From positions 3,286,001-3,350,000 of the forward strand of contig OZ244783.1 of NCBI GenBank assembly GCA_965219635.1: 64,000 nucleotides of DNA, read 5' to 3'. Source of the DNA: JAPOXR01 sp965219635 (GTDB lineage: Bacteria; Pseudomonadota; Alphaproteobacteria; Rhodobacterales; Rhodobacteraceae). Shown in pieces: positions 36,657 through 46,109 of the stretch (position 1 is the stretch's first letter; every line of letters starts with the position of its first letter). A model generated the notes under the pieces. That model worked only from the letters and a program-made list of their open reading frames with translations. It had not been told where the DNA came from and did no database searches. A program made the position numbers and the translations under genes.

Positions 36657-37580
36657 TCACAAGCTGGCTGCCCGGTCGTTTGAGGGTGTGACCCCGAAGC
36701 GCGACCGGTATGCACGGCTGAACGCGTCCTGGTTCTCGTAACCGCATTCGAGAGCAATATCGCCGACCTGCAAGGTTGTATTCCGGAGCATGTCCCGGGC
36801 GCGCGCCAGGCGAAGGTTCACATAATAGGTCGTGGTCGAACAGTGCAGATACTTGCGGAACTGCCGGTTGAGTTTCCAGACCGGAAGGCCAATCCGGTTG
36901 GCGATTTCCGAGACAACTATCCCGCTGGATGAATGCGCCTCCATGATCGAGACCGCATCACGAACCTCGGATGGAATGCTCAGCGGTAACGGAGCTGGTT
37001 GCCAATCCTGCATGGGCGGCCGGTAGGTTAGGACTTCCGAAACGCGCCTCGCAACCCTGTTGCTTGTGAAATGACCGATCAAGGCAAGGGTCATGTCGAG
37101 AGTTGCCACGCCCCCTGCGCTGGAAAACCGCGGTGGCGAGAAGTCGAACAAGCGATCAATGAACAGGCTGCCGGGAAACTGGCGCTGGAAGCCGGCAATG
37201 GCCTCGGGATGCACTGCTGCCGGGCGAACATTGAGCAATCCAGCCTTGGCAAACACCGATGCGCCTGTGTCTACGCAACCAAGAAGACACCCCTGAAGGT
37301 CCAGCCTGCGGAGCCATGAAAGCGTGGCATCGGTCGCCGACCGATCCGGCCTGTAGGAAGCAAGAAGGATTGCGGAGTCGGGCGTGGCACGGGGGAGTGC
37401 AGTTGTCTCCAGAGGGATCCCACTTGAGGACAAGCAAACGCCTCCCTTATCGGACGCGGCATGCCAACGGAACCGTTCACTTCCCAATTCCCGGTTGGCA
37501 ACCCGCAGCGGCTCGGAAATCAGTGTGAAGGACAGAACAGGGAAGCCATCGGAGATATGAACGCAGATGGAAGTCATCAA
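36657..37580 (-). CDS. GlxA/CdhR-type AraC-family regulator
   Basis: The 307-residue regulator has an N-terminal class I glutamine-amidotransferase-like (DJ-1) domain, with SADKGGVCLSSSGIPLE and the GCVDTGASVFAKAGLLN nucleophile-elbow region, and a C-terminal AraC helix-turn-helix pair: VVSEIANRIGLPVWKLNRQFRKY and QVGDIALECGYENQDAFSRAYRSRFG. This architecture is that of GlxA, GbdR and CdhR, which sense betaine or carnitine breakdown. It is divergent from the gamma-butyrobetaine-dioxygenase-like gene with 95 bases between them, so it probably controls that gene and the aldolase. Confidence 0.87.
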   Translation of the reverse strand: MMTSICVHISDGFPVLSFTLISEPLRVANRELGSERFRWHAASDKGGVCLSSSGIPLETTALPRATPDSAILLASYRPDRSATDATLSWLRRLDLQGCLLGCVDTGASVFAKAGLLNVRPAAVHPEAIAGFQRQFPGSLFIDRLFDFSPPRFSSAGGVATLDMTLALIGHFTSNRVARRVSEVLTYRPPMQDWQPAPLPLSIPSEVRDAVSIMEAHSSSGIVVSEIANRIGLPVWKLNRQFRKYLHCSTTTYYVNLRLARARDMLRNTTLQVGDIALECGYENQDAFSRAYRSRFGVTPSNDRAASL

Positions 37581-37675
37581 GATTTGTCATTTGATGTAAA
37601 GAAGCTGTCCCCTGATAACAAACAAGCGACCGGTCCAACACCTAAGATCAGTGCGCAGACCCGGAGAAAATACGC

Positions 37676-38866
37676 ATGATCGATCTGGAGCCACTACCGG
37701 AAACGCCGGACTTCGAGCATTGGCCTATTTCCGAGACACCGGTGCATGCAGCCATCGAAAGCGGTGCGCTCGCCGTCACATGGTCTGACGGGGCCATCAG
37801 CCGGTACCATCCGTTCCTGCTCGCAGAAAATGACCCGGCGCCGGACACATTGAATCCTCATTCGCGGGAAACCACGCTTTCGCCCTTGGATCTGCCGGCC
37901 GATCTCAGGGTATCGGATGCGACGATCAGCACAAATGGGGCAGTTGTTGTCCATTGGTCCGGCTGCCGTAGGCCAAGCCGGTTTCACCCTGGTTGGCTTC
38001 GGGGCAACGGCTGGTTTGAAACCGAGCAACCGAGTCAAGGTCCAGTACTCTGGAAGGGGGCAGACCAACCGGAGCCGCCGACCTTTGATGGCTCATTGGC
38101 ATTGTCCGATCAAGGAGTATTCCTTCAATGGCTCAAAGCTCTGCGGGACTACGGCGTAGCCCGGTTGCAGGGTTTGCCTGACGAGGATGGACTGCTGACA
38201 CAGGTCGTTGAGCGGATCGGCCCTGTCCGGGAGTCTAACTTCGGGCGCATGTACACGCTGGAGATCAAGGACGACCCCGACAGCAATGCCTTCACACCTG
38301 ATGCCCTTTTGCAGCATATCGATATGCCGACGCGGGAATGCCCCCACGGGCTCCAGTTCCTGTTCTGTCGCGCCAATACTGCTGTTGGCGGCGAAGGAAT
38401 CTATGCTGACGGGTATCGCATCGCCGAAGATCTTCGGTCCGACGAACCGGAGCACTTCCTGGCGCTCTGTGAGATCGAGTGGACATACAACAATCGATCG
38501 AAGTCAACGAGTTATCGGGCCAGCGGGCCAGTGATCGAACGGGACCGAAGCGGATCGGTTGCCGGCATCCGTTACAACACCTGGCTTCGTGCGCCCTTGA
38601 TGGCTTCGCTGGATGAACAGGACCGCGCCTACCGCAGCTACCGGTCCTTTGCTGCCCGTGCGCAGGATACGGAATATCAGATGAAGTTTGCCTATCGTCC
38701 GGGCGATCTGCTTGCATTCGACAACCGCCGGGTGTTGCACGGCCGCAATGGCTACGACGCCAATGGCGGTACCCGCTACATCGAAGGCATATACTCGGAT
38801 CGGGACGATCTCTACTCAACCATAAGGACACTTGAACGCCGCATTGCGAAGGAGATCGACACGTGA
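37676..38866 (+). CDS. Gamma-butyrobetaine dioxygenase-like Fe(II)/2-oxoglutarate oxygenase
   Basis: The 396-residue product belongs to the TauD/TfdA superfamily, BBOX branch. The iron ligands are His214 and Asp216 (HIDMP) and His355 (VLHGRNGY), and the 2-oxoglutarate-binding Arg is in GGTRYIEGIYSD. The N-terminus holds two copies of a small beta domain (about residues 28-51 and 86-113; compare GALAVTWSDG and GAVVVHWSGC) that usually occurs once and binds zinc through cysteines; those cysteines are absent here. Gamma-butyrobetaine dioxygenase hydroxylates gamma-butyrobetaine to carnitine. Trimethyllysine dioxygenase is the main alternative. It is coupled to the aldolase by GTGA. Confidence 0.85.
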   Translation: MIDLEPLPETPDFEHWPISETPVHAAIESGALAVTWSDGAISRYHPFLLAENDPAPDTLNPHSRETTLSPLDLPADLRVSDATISTNGAVVVHWSGCRRPSRFHPGWLRGNGWFETEQPSQGPVLWKGADQPEPPTFDGSLALSDQGVFLQWLKALRDYGVARLQGLPDEDGLLTQVVERIGPVRESNFGRMYTLEIKDDPDSNAFTPDALLQHIDMPTRECPHGLQFLFCRANTAVGGEGIYADGYRIAEDLRSDEPEHFLALCEIEWTYNNRSKSTSYRASGPVIERDRSGSVAGIRYNTWLRAPLMASLDEQDRAYRSYRSFAARAQDTEYQMKFAYRPGDLLAFDNRRVLHGRNGYDANGGTRYIEGIYSDRDDLYSTIRTLERRIAKEIDT

Positions 38867-39627
38867 ACATCCCGGCCAACACCAACCCTGTTTCCTGTAG
38901 TGGCATTGAATGGCAGGCCCGCGTGGACCTTGCCGCTACCTTCCGCATCCTTGCCCATTACGGCATGTCGGATCTTGCCAATGGTGCCGTTGCCGCCCGG
39001 GTTCCTGATCAACCGGATCACTATCTTGTCCACCCTTACGGGATGTTCTGGGAAGAGGCGAAAGCCTCGGCCATGGTCAAAATCGGTCCTGATGGCAAGC
39101 CGGCTGACCCCGGGGGACCCTGGCTAAACGATGGCGTACAGAATCTCTGCAAGTGGATATTCGGGTCGCGGCCTGAGGTCATGTTCTTCGTGCATGGGCA
39201 TGAAGAGGAGGTCATGGCCGTAGGGTCAATCGAGGACGGCCTCATGCCGCTGAACCAGCCTGCCATCTATCTCGGCAACATCACCGGTTACATCGAGTAT
39301 GAATTCGACGAGGATGAGGCCTTCGGACAGCACTTCGTCCGGACTCTTGGCAATCACCAAATTCTCATCAGCCGAAATCATGGGTACTACGCGCTTGGAA
39401 CGAGCGCAGCCGAGGCATTCTTCCGGGCATATTACCTGCGCCAGACCTGTTCGACACAGATCAAGACTCTGTCCATGGGACGCGATCTTCATCTGATAGA
39501 TTCACAGAAGGTTGCTCGCTATCAGGATCAGATGGCGGTGTCGGAACACTACAACTACGATGGCCGTACCGAGTGGGCGGCGCTCGTTCGATTGCTTGAT
39601 GGCCGCGGAAAGGACTACCGGTCTTGA
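38863..39627 (+). CDS. Class II aldolase/adducin family protein
   Basis: This 254-residue protein has the class II aldolase/adducin fold, with LANGAVAARVPDQPDHYLVHPYGM, FFVHGHEEEVMAVG (metal-binding His pair) and LISRNHGYYALGTSAAEAF (third His region). Members are zinc-dependent aldolases or decarboxylases. It starts with GTG that overlaps the previous stop. Its 3' end is repeated at 46.7 kb. Because it is coupled to a BBOX-like oxygenase it may act on a hydroxylated betaine or trimethyllysine, but no member of this family is known to do so. Confidence 0.88.
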   Translation: MNIPANTNPVSCSGIEWQARVDLAATFRILAHYGMSDLANGAVAARVPDQPDHYLVHPYGMFWEEAKASAMVKIGPDGKPADPGGPWLNDGVQNLCKWIFGSRPEVMFFVHGHEEEVMAVGSIEDGLMPLNQPAIYLGNITGYIEYEFDEDEAFGQHFVRTLGNHQILISRNHGYYALGTSAAEAFFRAYYLRQTCSTQIKTLSMGRDLHLIDSQKVARYQDQMAVSEHYNYDGRTEWAALVRLLDGRGKDYRS

Positions 39628-39644
39628 ATTGAAACAGGAAATCT
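39511..39644 (+). repeat. Copy A of a 134-base direct repeat (aldolase 3' end)
   Basis: These bases, the last 117 coding bases of the aldolase plus 17 bases after it, reappear at 46726-46859 in the same orientation with 17 differences by hand count (about 87% identity) and no gaps. Identity stops after the AGGAAA region downstream of the stop codon. Confidence 0.85.
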
Positions 39645-39874
39645 CTTCCCTCAACCCAATTGCAATCATTGCGGATTGGCCACGGTGACGAGCGACAAGC
39701 TGCTGTGCTCTTCCGTATATAGCCACATGAACCGGCAGATCCGGGGGGGCCAACTTGAGCTACCAAGCACACCGAGTCTTGGCCGCCACATCTATCGTAA
39801 GGGTCGCAGGCAGTCTGGCTAATCCCGAACGCCGATCGCGCCCAGCGGGTCTTCGACCTAACAACTCAAAGCCA

Positions 39875-41389
39875 CTATGGCCCGGTACGGTCGTCCTGCT
39901 TCTTTGAATTAGAGCGCCACCGCCTCACTTCACCTATGATCGGCACCATCAGGAAAATTATGGCCAAAACCAGAAACGCCAACGACAACGGTCGTGTGAA
40001 AATTGGCGTTATGTCTCCAGCTGTCGCACTGAGGCCGCTCCGAAGGTTCACTTCTGCCAATGGTGCCAAGATAAATCCAATGATGAATGGTCCCAGCGGT
40101 ATCGAGGCGCGCTCCATGAAGAACCCTATCACGCCAAACGCCAACATTACCCACACATCCATCATCGTATTGTCAAGTCCGTAGGCCCCAACGATACAGA
40201 AACTAAGCACAACTGGCAGCAAATAGGCACGAGGCAGATACATAAGACGCGACATGAATCCAGCGCACGAGGCCATGATCCCAAACATAAAAAGGTTTGC
40301 AACGAGGCAAGCCACAATCATTGCCCATACAATGTCTGGATTGTTTATAAACAGATAGGGACCGGGCTGTATCGAGTGTATCATCAGGGCAGCGATCAAG
40401 AACACATCTATGACGCTGCCAGGAATCCCCATCGAAATGAGCGGTATCAATGCCCCTCCCACGGTGGCATTGTTCGCTGCTTCTGACGCCACAATTCCAT
40501 GAGAATATCCGCGTCCAAAGCGGTTGGGTGTTCGAGAAGTGTTTTTCGCGACGGTATATGAAACAAGCGAACCGATGTTTGCGCCCACGCCGGGGAGTAT
40601 ACCGATCACCGTACCGATGACTGATGATCTGATGAGGTTGACGACCTGGCTACGATAATCGCGTAACGAAATAAGGATACTGTCCTTGATTGAATCGACG
40701 CGTTTGAGCTTTCGATCTATCTCAAGAACATCTTTGATAATCTGGCTGACGACAAATGCCCCCAAGAGCACGGGCATGAGCTTCAATCCACCGTTCAGTA
40801 CGTACAGGTCCCAGGTCATTCGTGGCTGCCCGGAAGACGGGTCTATGCCTGGCATTGATACCAGGATTCCAAACAGCCCTGCGATTAGTCCCTTCAACAT
40901 GGAGCCTTGGCTCACAGCTGCAATTAGCACGAGGGCGGAGAGAATGAGTGTAAAGTACTCGAAAGGGCCAAAACGTGTGGCCCAGATGGAGATCGGTTTT
41001 GCCATGGTGGCAAGCACAACCCAGGAGATCAGTCCACCGACTAGCGATGCAGAGATCCCAAGGCCGAGGGCATGTCCTGGCCGCCCTGAACGCGCCATAG
41101 GATATCCGTCAAATGTCGTCATGATTGACGCAGCCGTTCCCGGCATTCGCAGAAGCGTTGCCGAAATCAACCCTCCAGCGACAGAGCCGACGTACATTCC
41201 AATGATTAGCAACACTGCAGTCAAGGCATCCATGTAGTAAGTTAACGGCAGCGTCAGGGCGATCAGCATGGAGCCAGACAGGCCAGGTATCGCACCAATG
41301 GTTACGCCGAGGAATGTGCCTGCCAGCAGAAAGAAGAAGGGCCAAGGCGACGTAATCGCCACAAAACCGCCAATCAGAGACTCCATCAT
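39875..41389 (-). CDS. tctA: Tripartite tricarboxylate transporter large permease (TctA family)
   Basis: The 504-residue product is a twelve-helix inner-membrane permease. Landmarks are FLGVTIGAIPGLSGSMLIALTLPLTY, MLRMPGTAASIMTTFDGYPMA (the conserved GTAA signature), and LPGVGANIGSLVSYTVAKN in the second repeat. It forms the transporter with the TctB and TctC products encoded upstream on the same strand. I chose ATG at 41389 (GATGATGGAG, with GGGGAA upstream) because the longer frame overlaps tctB. The substrate is unknown; TTT systems take up citrate, tartrate and many other carboxylates. Confidence 0.93.
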   Translation of the reverse strand: MMESLIGGFVAITSPWPFFFLLAGTFLGVTIGAIPGLSGSMLIALTLPLTYYMDALTAVLLIIGMYVGSVAGGLISATLLRMPGTAASIMTTFDGYPMARSGRPGHALGLGISASLVGGLISWVVLATMAKPISIWATRFGPFEYFTLILSALVLIAAVSQGSMLKGLIAGLFGILVSMPGIDPSSGQPRMTWDLYVLNGGLKLMPVLLGAFVVSQIIKDVLEIDRKLKRVDSIKDSILISLRDYRSQVVNLIRSSVIGTVIGILPGVGANIGSLVSYTVAKNTSRTPNRFGRGYSHGIVASEAANNATVGGALIPLISMGIPGSVIDVFLIAALMIHSIQPGPYLFINNPDIVWAMIVACLVANLFMFGIMASCAGFMSRLMYLPRAYLLPVVLSFCIVGAYGLDNTMMDVWVMLAFGVIGFFMERASIPLGPFIIGFILAPLAEVNLRSGLSATAGDITPIFTRPLSLAFLVLAIIFLMVPIIGEVRRWRSNSKKQDDRTGP

Positions 41390-41408
41390 CGCAAGAATAG
41401 TTTCCCCA

Positions 41409-41894
41409 TCACCAGGTTGGCAGATCAACAACCAGAATTTGCGTAAACAGATACTCGCAACCGAATCCGACCAGTATGCCAAGCAGCAGGCCCATCAAAA
41501 GCGCCCTTGTTCGACCTCGGCCGAGTAAGGCTACCAGTGCAAACACAAACAAGGCTGTCAGTACACCAAATCCGACAGCGCGTGAGGCAAGCACAATCAC
41601 ATAGATGATTGTCAAAGCCACTACGCCAAAGGCTGCCTCCGGGCGCTCTGCAAAGTCGGCTTCTTCGTTCTCGTCGTCGTGCGCAGTTCTGAGTTTTGTT
41701 GATAACAGAACTCTAGCCAGCATCCCAAGACTGAGCAAAAACAGTAGTACGGAAGTCCATTGCGGAACCGGGGCCGATCCAAGCGGATCAATAAGCCCCG
41801 GTGGCAAGTCATGCACTTCGGCAAGGACTGCCAGTGCAGTCCCCATAAACGCTATCGAGACCAAGAATTCCAGAATCTTCCGGCCACGAGACAT
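41409..41894 (-). CDS. tctB: Tripartite tricarboxylate transporter small permease (TctB family)
   Basis: The 161-residue protein has four transmembrane helices (about residues 5-25, 45-65, 88-118 and 130-150), as in TctB, with an acidic loop DDENEEADFAERPEA in the middle. It lies between tctC and tctA, in the usual order. The gap to tctA is 19 bases. Confidence 0.87.
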   Translation of the reverse strand: MSRGRKILEFLVSIAFMGTALAVLAEVHDLPPGLIDPLGSAPVPQWTSVLLFLLSLGMLARVLLSTKLRTAHDDENEEADFAERPEAAFGVVALTIIYVIVLASRAVGFGVLTALFVFALVALLGRGRTRALLMGLLLGILVGFGCEYLFTQILVVDLPTW

Positions 41895-41929
41895 GAGCAG
41901 CCCATTCCGCTACGGTCAGGATGCCCCGA

Positions 41930-42913
41930 TCAATTCTGGTGCTCTATGGACGACAAGGGTCCTTCCAGAGTCTCCCACATCCAGACCATATACTCGCGGT
42001 ATTCCTCATCCCGTTGAAACGTGGGCAAAAACCCCCTGCTATCGTAAAGGTCTTTTACGATCTGGGTGTCCGCTGCCGCCTGCAACGCGTCAGCCAGTCC
42101 GTCAATGGCTTCCTGCGGTGTTCCCTTTGGAGCCAGCCACCAGAAATCCGGACAGAATACAACATTGTATCCTTGCTCGGATGCAGTTGGGATCATTGGT
42201 ATCCTCGGGTCGCGCTCAGGACCAGTAAAGGCAAGTGGACGAAGCGGCGCGTCGTCCGCAAAGTTGCCGTCGGCTCCCATGCTGTTGTTGATGATTTCCA
42301 GCGTGGTTTGCGTGCCGACGTCAATGTGCCCACCAACGAGCGCGGGAAAGACCTTCGTCCCTCCGCCAGTTTGAACGTGCCGGAAGCTGGCATCCGGATC
42401 GGAATTCTCCAGCAGGATCATCGTGATGTGGTTTTGACCTCCAAAGTTGACGCCGGAGAGCACGGGATCATCACCCTGGCGCGCATCTTCCATCAAGTCT
42501 TCAAGCGTATGATACTCAGATTCAGAACTGACTGAGATGTGATTGCAGAACCGGCCTGTCAAAGCGACAGGTTCGAAGTCACGCCAACCAAAGTCGATCG
42601 CTCCCATGGCTTCTGCACCCATCAAAGCGAGTTGAATGAGCAGGAACTCGTGGCCGTCGGGGTCGGCAACCATGACACGCCGGGACCCCACCGAGAAGTG
42701 GCCGCCGATATTGATGATCGTCATGGGCTGATCCAGGAGTTCGTTCTCGCTTATTGCACGCTCAAATGTGCGCGCAATCGTATCGATTGTGCCACCGACA
42801 CCGAATGGAACGATGATCTTGACCGGCTCTTCCGGCCAATCAGCTACTGCTGGGCTTGCCAAAGCACAAGAGGCGGCAAATGCAGCCGCGCAGAGTTTCT
42901 CAATGTGATTCAT
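41930..42913 (-). CDS. tctC: Tripartite tricarboxylate transporter substrate-binding protein (TctC/Bug family)
   Basis: This 327-residue periplasmic receptor has a cleavable signal peptide (cleavage after SPAVA) and then WPEEPVKIIVPFGVGGTIDTIARTF, matching the Bug family KPIRIVVPFAAGGxxDxxAR consensus. VGGHIDVGTQTT and the C-terminal LDAL-like segment are also typical. It is the first gene of the tctCBA unit and faces the sulfatase gene across a 511-base gap. Shared regulation with the sulfatase is possible. Confidence 0.92.
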   Translation of the reverse strand: MNHIEKLCAAAFAASCALASPAVADWPEEPVKIIVPFGVGGTIDTIARTFERAISENELLDQPMTIINIGGHFSVGSRRVMVADPDGHEFLLIQLALMGAEAMGAIDFGWRDFEPVALTGRFCNHISVSSESEYHTLEDLMEDARQGDDPVLSGVNFGGQNHITMILLENSDPDASFRHVQTGGGTKVFPALVGGHIDVGTQTTLEIINNSMGADGNFADDAPLRPLAFTGPERDPRIPMIPTASEQGYNVVFCPDFWWLAPKGTPQEAIDGLADALQAAADTQIVKDLYDSRGFLPTFQRDEEYREYMVWMWETLEGPLSSIEHQN

Positions 42914-43424
42914 CTGGTTGTCCCCCCTGAGAATCGTCTAGGCAAATTCGACGAGCCGCACTGTCAGAATTTGCCGCCAATGTGAAAACCACTCAGCTGC
43001 GGCATACATCGTCACTCAGCCGATGTTCAGCCAACACGCCACGATTGTCAAGTGCCGACAAAATGCTGGGTGCCATCGAGAAATTACTCACCGATTTTCG
43101 CCGCCTTCCGACTATTTTCAATCATGCCACAATGCCGTCGGGTCAATCCCTGCTCGGTATCCGGAAGTGATTTTACAGGCGGATTCTCTTCCGGGCTCCA
43201 AGAGTCAATTCCATTTCACCCTTGTTGACTCTACAATTCATCACTTGCAGATATGAAAGCCCGTTACTTGCATATATGAAAGTGCGAGAGAAAATGGTTG
43301 AGTGTTGCAGCAAGTGCCGATCTTGCGCAGAGTTGAAATCCACGAGCACTGTGCGCCACTGTTGAAATGGGCATGCCAACGTCGAGTAATCGCTGGCAAG
43401 CGCCCGGAAATGAGGAGTCACCCA
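42914..43424. other. Divergent regulatory region between tctC and the sulfatase gene
   Basis: No gene is supported in these 511 bases. The most notable content is the pair of palindromic repeats at 43243-43282. It must hold the promoters of tctCBA (leftward) and the sulfatase gene (rightward). AT-rich stretches are more frequent here than in the surrounding operons. Confidence 0.5.
43243..43282. promoter_or_regulatory. Two tandem imperfect palindromes upstream of the sulfatase gene
   Basis: ACTTGCAGATATGAAAG (43243-43259) and ACTTGCATATATGAAAG (43266-43282) differ at one base and start 23 bases apart, about two helical turns. Each is itself a near-palindrome of the form CTTKCATA/TATGMAAG. 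Such paired sites in a divergent promoter region look like operators for a dimeric regulator. The regulator is not encoded next to them, so it is unknown. Confidence 0.6.
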
Positions 43425-44918
43425 ATGACAGATTGCCCAAACATCTTGCTAATCGAAACCGATCAAATGGCAGCGTTTCCTCTTGAGTTCCAAAATCCCG
43501 GCGGCCAGGCGATTACTCCGAATTTGAGCGCTCTGGCAAGCGAGGGGATCGTATTCGAAAATGCCTATTGCAACTCCCCGCTTTGCAGTCCGTCCCGTGC
43601 GTCAAAATTCACTGGACGACTGCCAACCTCGCACCAGGTCTGGGGAAACGGCGCTGAGCTTTCGTCCCAGACGCCTACAATGATGCATTTTCTGCGATCG
43701 GCCGGTTATCGCACTGTCTGCTCCGGGAAATGCCATTTTGTGGGCGCTGATCAACTGCATGGGTTCGACCGAAGACTCACAACCGACATGTATCCCTCAA
43801 ATTTTGACTGGTCGATTGATTGGGATCCCAAAGTGGCTCACCGACCGGGTACATCGGTCCAAAAGCTCTCCGTGTCTGGACCGTGCCGCACCAACAACCA
43901 AATACTTTACGATTCCGAAGTTCAATTCCGAACGATAGAGTTCTTGCGCTATGAAGCGCTCGCGCGATCCGAGTCCCCCTTCTTTCTGCATGTGTCCTAC
44001 ACTCAACCGCATGACTCTTATCAATCGGTTCCAAAGTATCTGGATCCATATAGAAGCAAGAATATTGAACTGCCCCGGCTAAGGTCAGAACCGATACCCA
44101 ATCCGGTAACCGATTGGCTGGCTGTTCATCACGGGATCGATCAATTCCCGCCCTCAGAGGAACGGGTGAGAACGTCACGTGAAGCCTACTATGCCATGAT
44201 TACCCATCTTGATGACTTCGTTGGCGAAATTGTGACCGAGCTAAAACTGCTGGATCTCTACGACAACACGCTCATCGTATTCACGAGCGATCATGGTGAC
44301 ATGATGGGCGAGCGGAACATGTGGTTCAAACGCACGTTTTGGGAACCCTCAGTCAAGGTGCCCATGCTGTTTCATCAGCCTTCCAAGCTGGCGCCCAGTC
44401 GCGTGAACTCGCCGGTGACGCTCGCTGATCTCTGCCCTACCCTGTCTGAAATTGGTGGCGCCAAACAGATGGTTGATCGCTGGGGAAGTTCCGATAGTGA
44501 AAGTTTCGCCTCGCTCCTTACGAAGGACGACGGTTCGTGGAGGGGTTCCGCGATCATCCAGTATTTTGGTCCCGGCATTGAGGCACCTTGGTTTGCGATC
44601 CGGGAGAAAAATCTCAAATACATCTATATTCACGAATGGGGTGGAATTCTAATCGATCTCGACAAGGATCCCTATGAGACCGAGAACATTGCTGATAATC
44701 CAGCGTATGCCGATATCGTCACAAGTATGCATGAGTCGCTGGTCGGTGATATCGACCTCCATGCCCTGACAGCGGTGGTGAAAGAGAACAAGAAGCAGAG
44801 GTGTTTTCTGCACGAATGTCTCGACGGCAGTCCGGGATATGCCTGGGATCATCAACCCAGGTTTGATGGCTCAAAGCAATATGTACGAGGCGGAATAAAC
44901 AACCCGGTCACCTGCTGA
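43425..44918 (+). CDS. Choline-sulfatase-like sulfatase
   Basis: The 497-residue enzyme belongs to the alkaline-phosphatase-type sulfatases. The formylglycine motif CSPSR has its cysteine at residue 54, and the metal-binding parts TDQM, VFTSDHGDMMGERNMWFKR and the HDSYQ region are present. The C-terminal stretch with YAWDHQPRFDGSKQYVRG matches the special tail of choline sulfatases (BetC), which release choline and sulfate from choline-O-sulfate. I chose ATG at 43425 with GAGGAG upstream. No signal peptide is visible, so it is probably cytoplasmic, as BetC is. Other sulfate esters are possible substrates. Confidence 0.85.
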   Translation: MTDCPNILLIETDQMAAFPLEFQNPGGQAITPNLSALASEGIVFENAYCNSPLCSPSRASKFTGRLPTSHQVWGNGAELSSQTPTMMHFLRSAGYRTVCSGKCHFVGADQLHGFDRRLTTDMYPSNFDWSIDWDPKVAHRPGTSVQKLSVSGPCRTNNQILYDSEVQFRTIEFLRYEALARSESPFFLHVSYTQPHDSYQSVPKYLDPYRSKNIELPRLRSEPIPNPVTDWLAVHHGIDQFPPSEERVRTSREAYYAMITHLDDFVGEIVTELKLLDLYDNTLIVFTSDHGDMMGERNMWFKRTFWEPSVKVPMLFHQPSKLAPSRVNSPVTLADLCPTLSEIGGAKQMVDRWGSSDSESFASLLTKDDGSWRGSAIIQYFGPGIEAPWFAIREKNLKYIYIHEWGGILIDLDKDPYETENIADNPAYADIVTSMHESLVGDIDLHALTAVVKENKKQRCFLHECLDGSPGYAWDHQPRFDGSKQYVRGGINNPVTC

Positions 44919-45061
44919 GGATTGTACAGATCGTTGACGAGTCCGAACCGGGTAACCCGGCACGTGCAGGTTTCGAGTGATCTGGATCTCCAAAGTGAGT
45001 CAACTTCGATTTCACTCGGGATGTTCGGTTCAAGCGAACCGACAGAGTTTACCCAAGATCC

Positions 45062-45847
45062 TCAGAGTGGGCGGCGCCCAAGCGAGAATGTCTGACCGGT
45101 TGGTCCACCCACAGGTCGCGATGCCACGTAGAGGGCAAGCTCAGCCACTTCATCGGGGTGTTTGACCCTTTCCTGTGGCGGGAAACCGGGGGGAAGTTCA
45201 TCCCTAAATTTTTCCAAGACCTGTTCGGGAGTCCAACGTCCTCCCTCGCCATCCCGGTTGAAGATATCGGTGGCAACCGGACCTGGGATAATGTTGTTAA
45301 CATCGATGTTGCGGTGCCAAACCTCACTTGCCAGGCATTCGGTGAAAATGTGCAGTCCCGCCTTGGATACGACATAGGCGCTTTGCTGACCCACTCCGCG
45401 GAGACCCATGCCCGAGGACATATTGATGATCTTGCCACCATCGTTGATGTGTTCCAGCAGAAATCTAGTCATCAAGTAGACGCCTCTAATGTTGATCTCG
45501 ATGGTTCGCCACCAAGTGTTCGGGTTGCTATCGGCAACCGAGACTCCGTATTCCAAATCGACTCCTGCATTGTTCACCAAGATGTCGATCGTGCCCAGAG
45601 CAGCAGCCACTTCAGAACAGACCGTCTCGGTCGCACTGGGGTCCGCCAGATCCACCAAAAACACGTGACAAGACACGCCTTCTGATCGGGCAAGTTCTGC
45701 AACTTGACTGAGTTCGGTCTCAGTACGTGCCAGAATCGCCAAGTCCGCACCTGCCTGCGCAAATTTCTGTGCGATTGCGCAACCAATCCCACGCCCAGCT
45801 CCAGTGACAACAGCCGACTTCCCGGCCAGCGGTCTATTGTCAGACAT
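45062..45847 (-). CDS. Short-chain dehydrogenase/reductase
   Basis: The 261-residue product is a classical SDR: AVVTGAGRGIGCAIAQKFA (cofactor motif), NNAGVDLEYGV, IINMSSGMGLRG (catalytic Ser), and YVVSKAGL (YxxxK). The PGPVATDIFNRDGEGG loop near the C-terminus is also usual. Its length fits the family. It is convergent with the sulfatase gene. It might oxidise an alcohol released by the sulfatase, but this is only positional evidence. Confidence 0.9.
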   Translation of the reverse strand: MSDNRPLAGKSAVVTGAGRGIGCAIAQKFAQAGADLAILARTETELSQVAELARSEGVSCHVFLVDLADPSATETVCSEVAAALGTIDILVNNAGVDLEYGVSVADSNPNTWWRTIEINIRGVYLMTRFLLEHINDGGKIINMSSGMGLRGVGQQSAYVVSKAGLHIFTECLASEVWHRNIDVNNIIPGPVATDIFNRDGEGGRWTPEQVLEKFRDELPPGFPPQERVKHPDEVAELALYVASRPVGGPTGQTFSLGRRPL

Positions 45848-46109
45848 GTCTCTCTCCCATTATGCCGATGTGTTCAAATGCCGTGGTAGCCCCTCTGGAC
45901 TCTAGTCTTAAGTTCTGAGTGAATAACGCCGTATTGTGCCGTATTTTCAGAGGTTTATCCTGAATCCGATTTTGACTGTTCTGCCTACAATACTGTGTCT
46001 GCGATCAGATGTCCGGGATTGTTTTCAGGTAGTTAAGTGCTTTCCTCTGTACCTGGTTTGGTGCGGTTGCCACGGTGATGATCGGTAAGTCCTGAATTCC
46101 CCGTAACCT

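Noticed and set aside
44940..44975. Hairpin CCGGGTAACCCGG after the sulfatase gene as a terminator
   Set aside because: The stem is only six bases and no T run follows.
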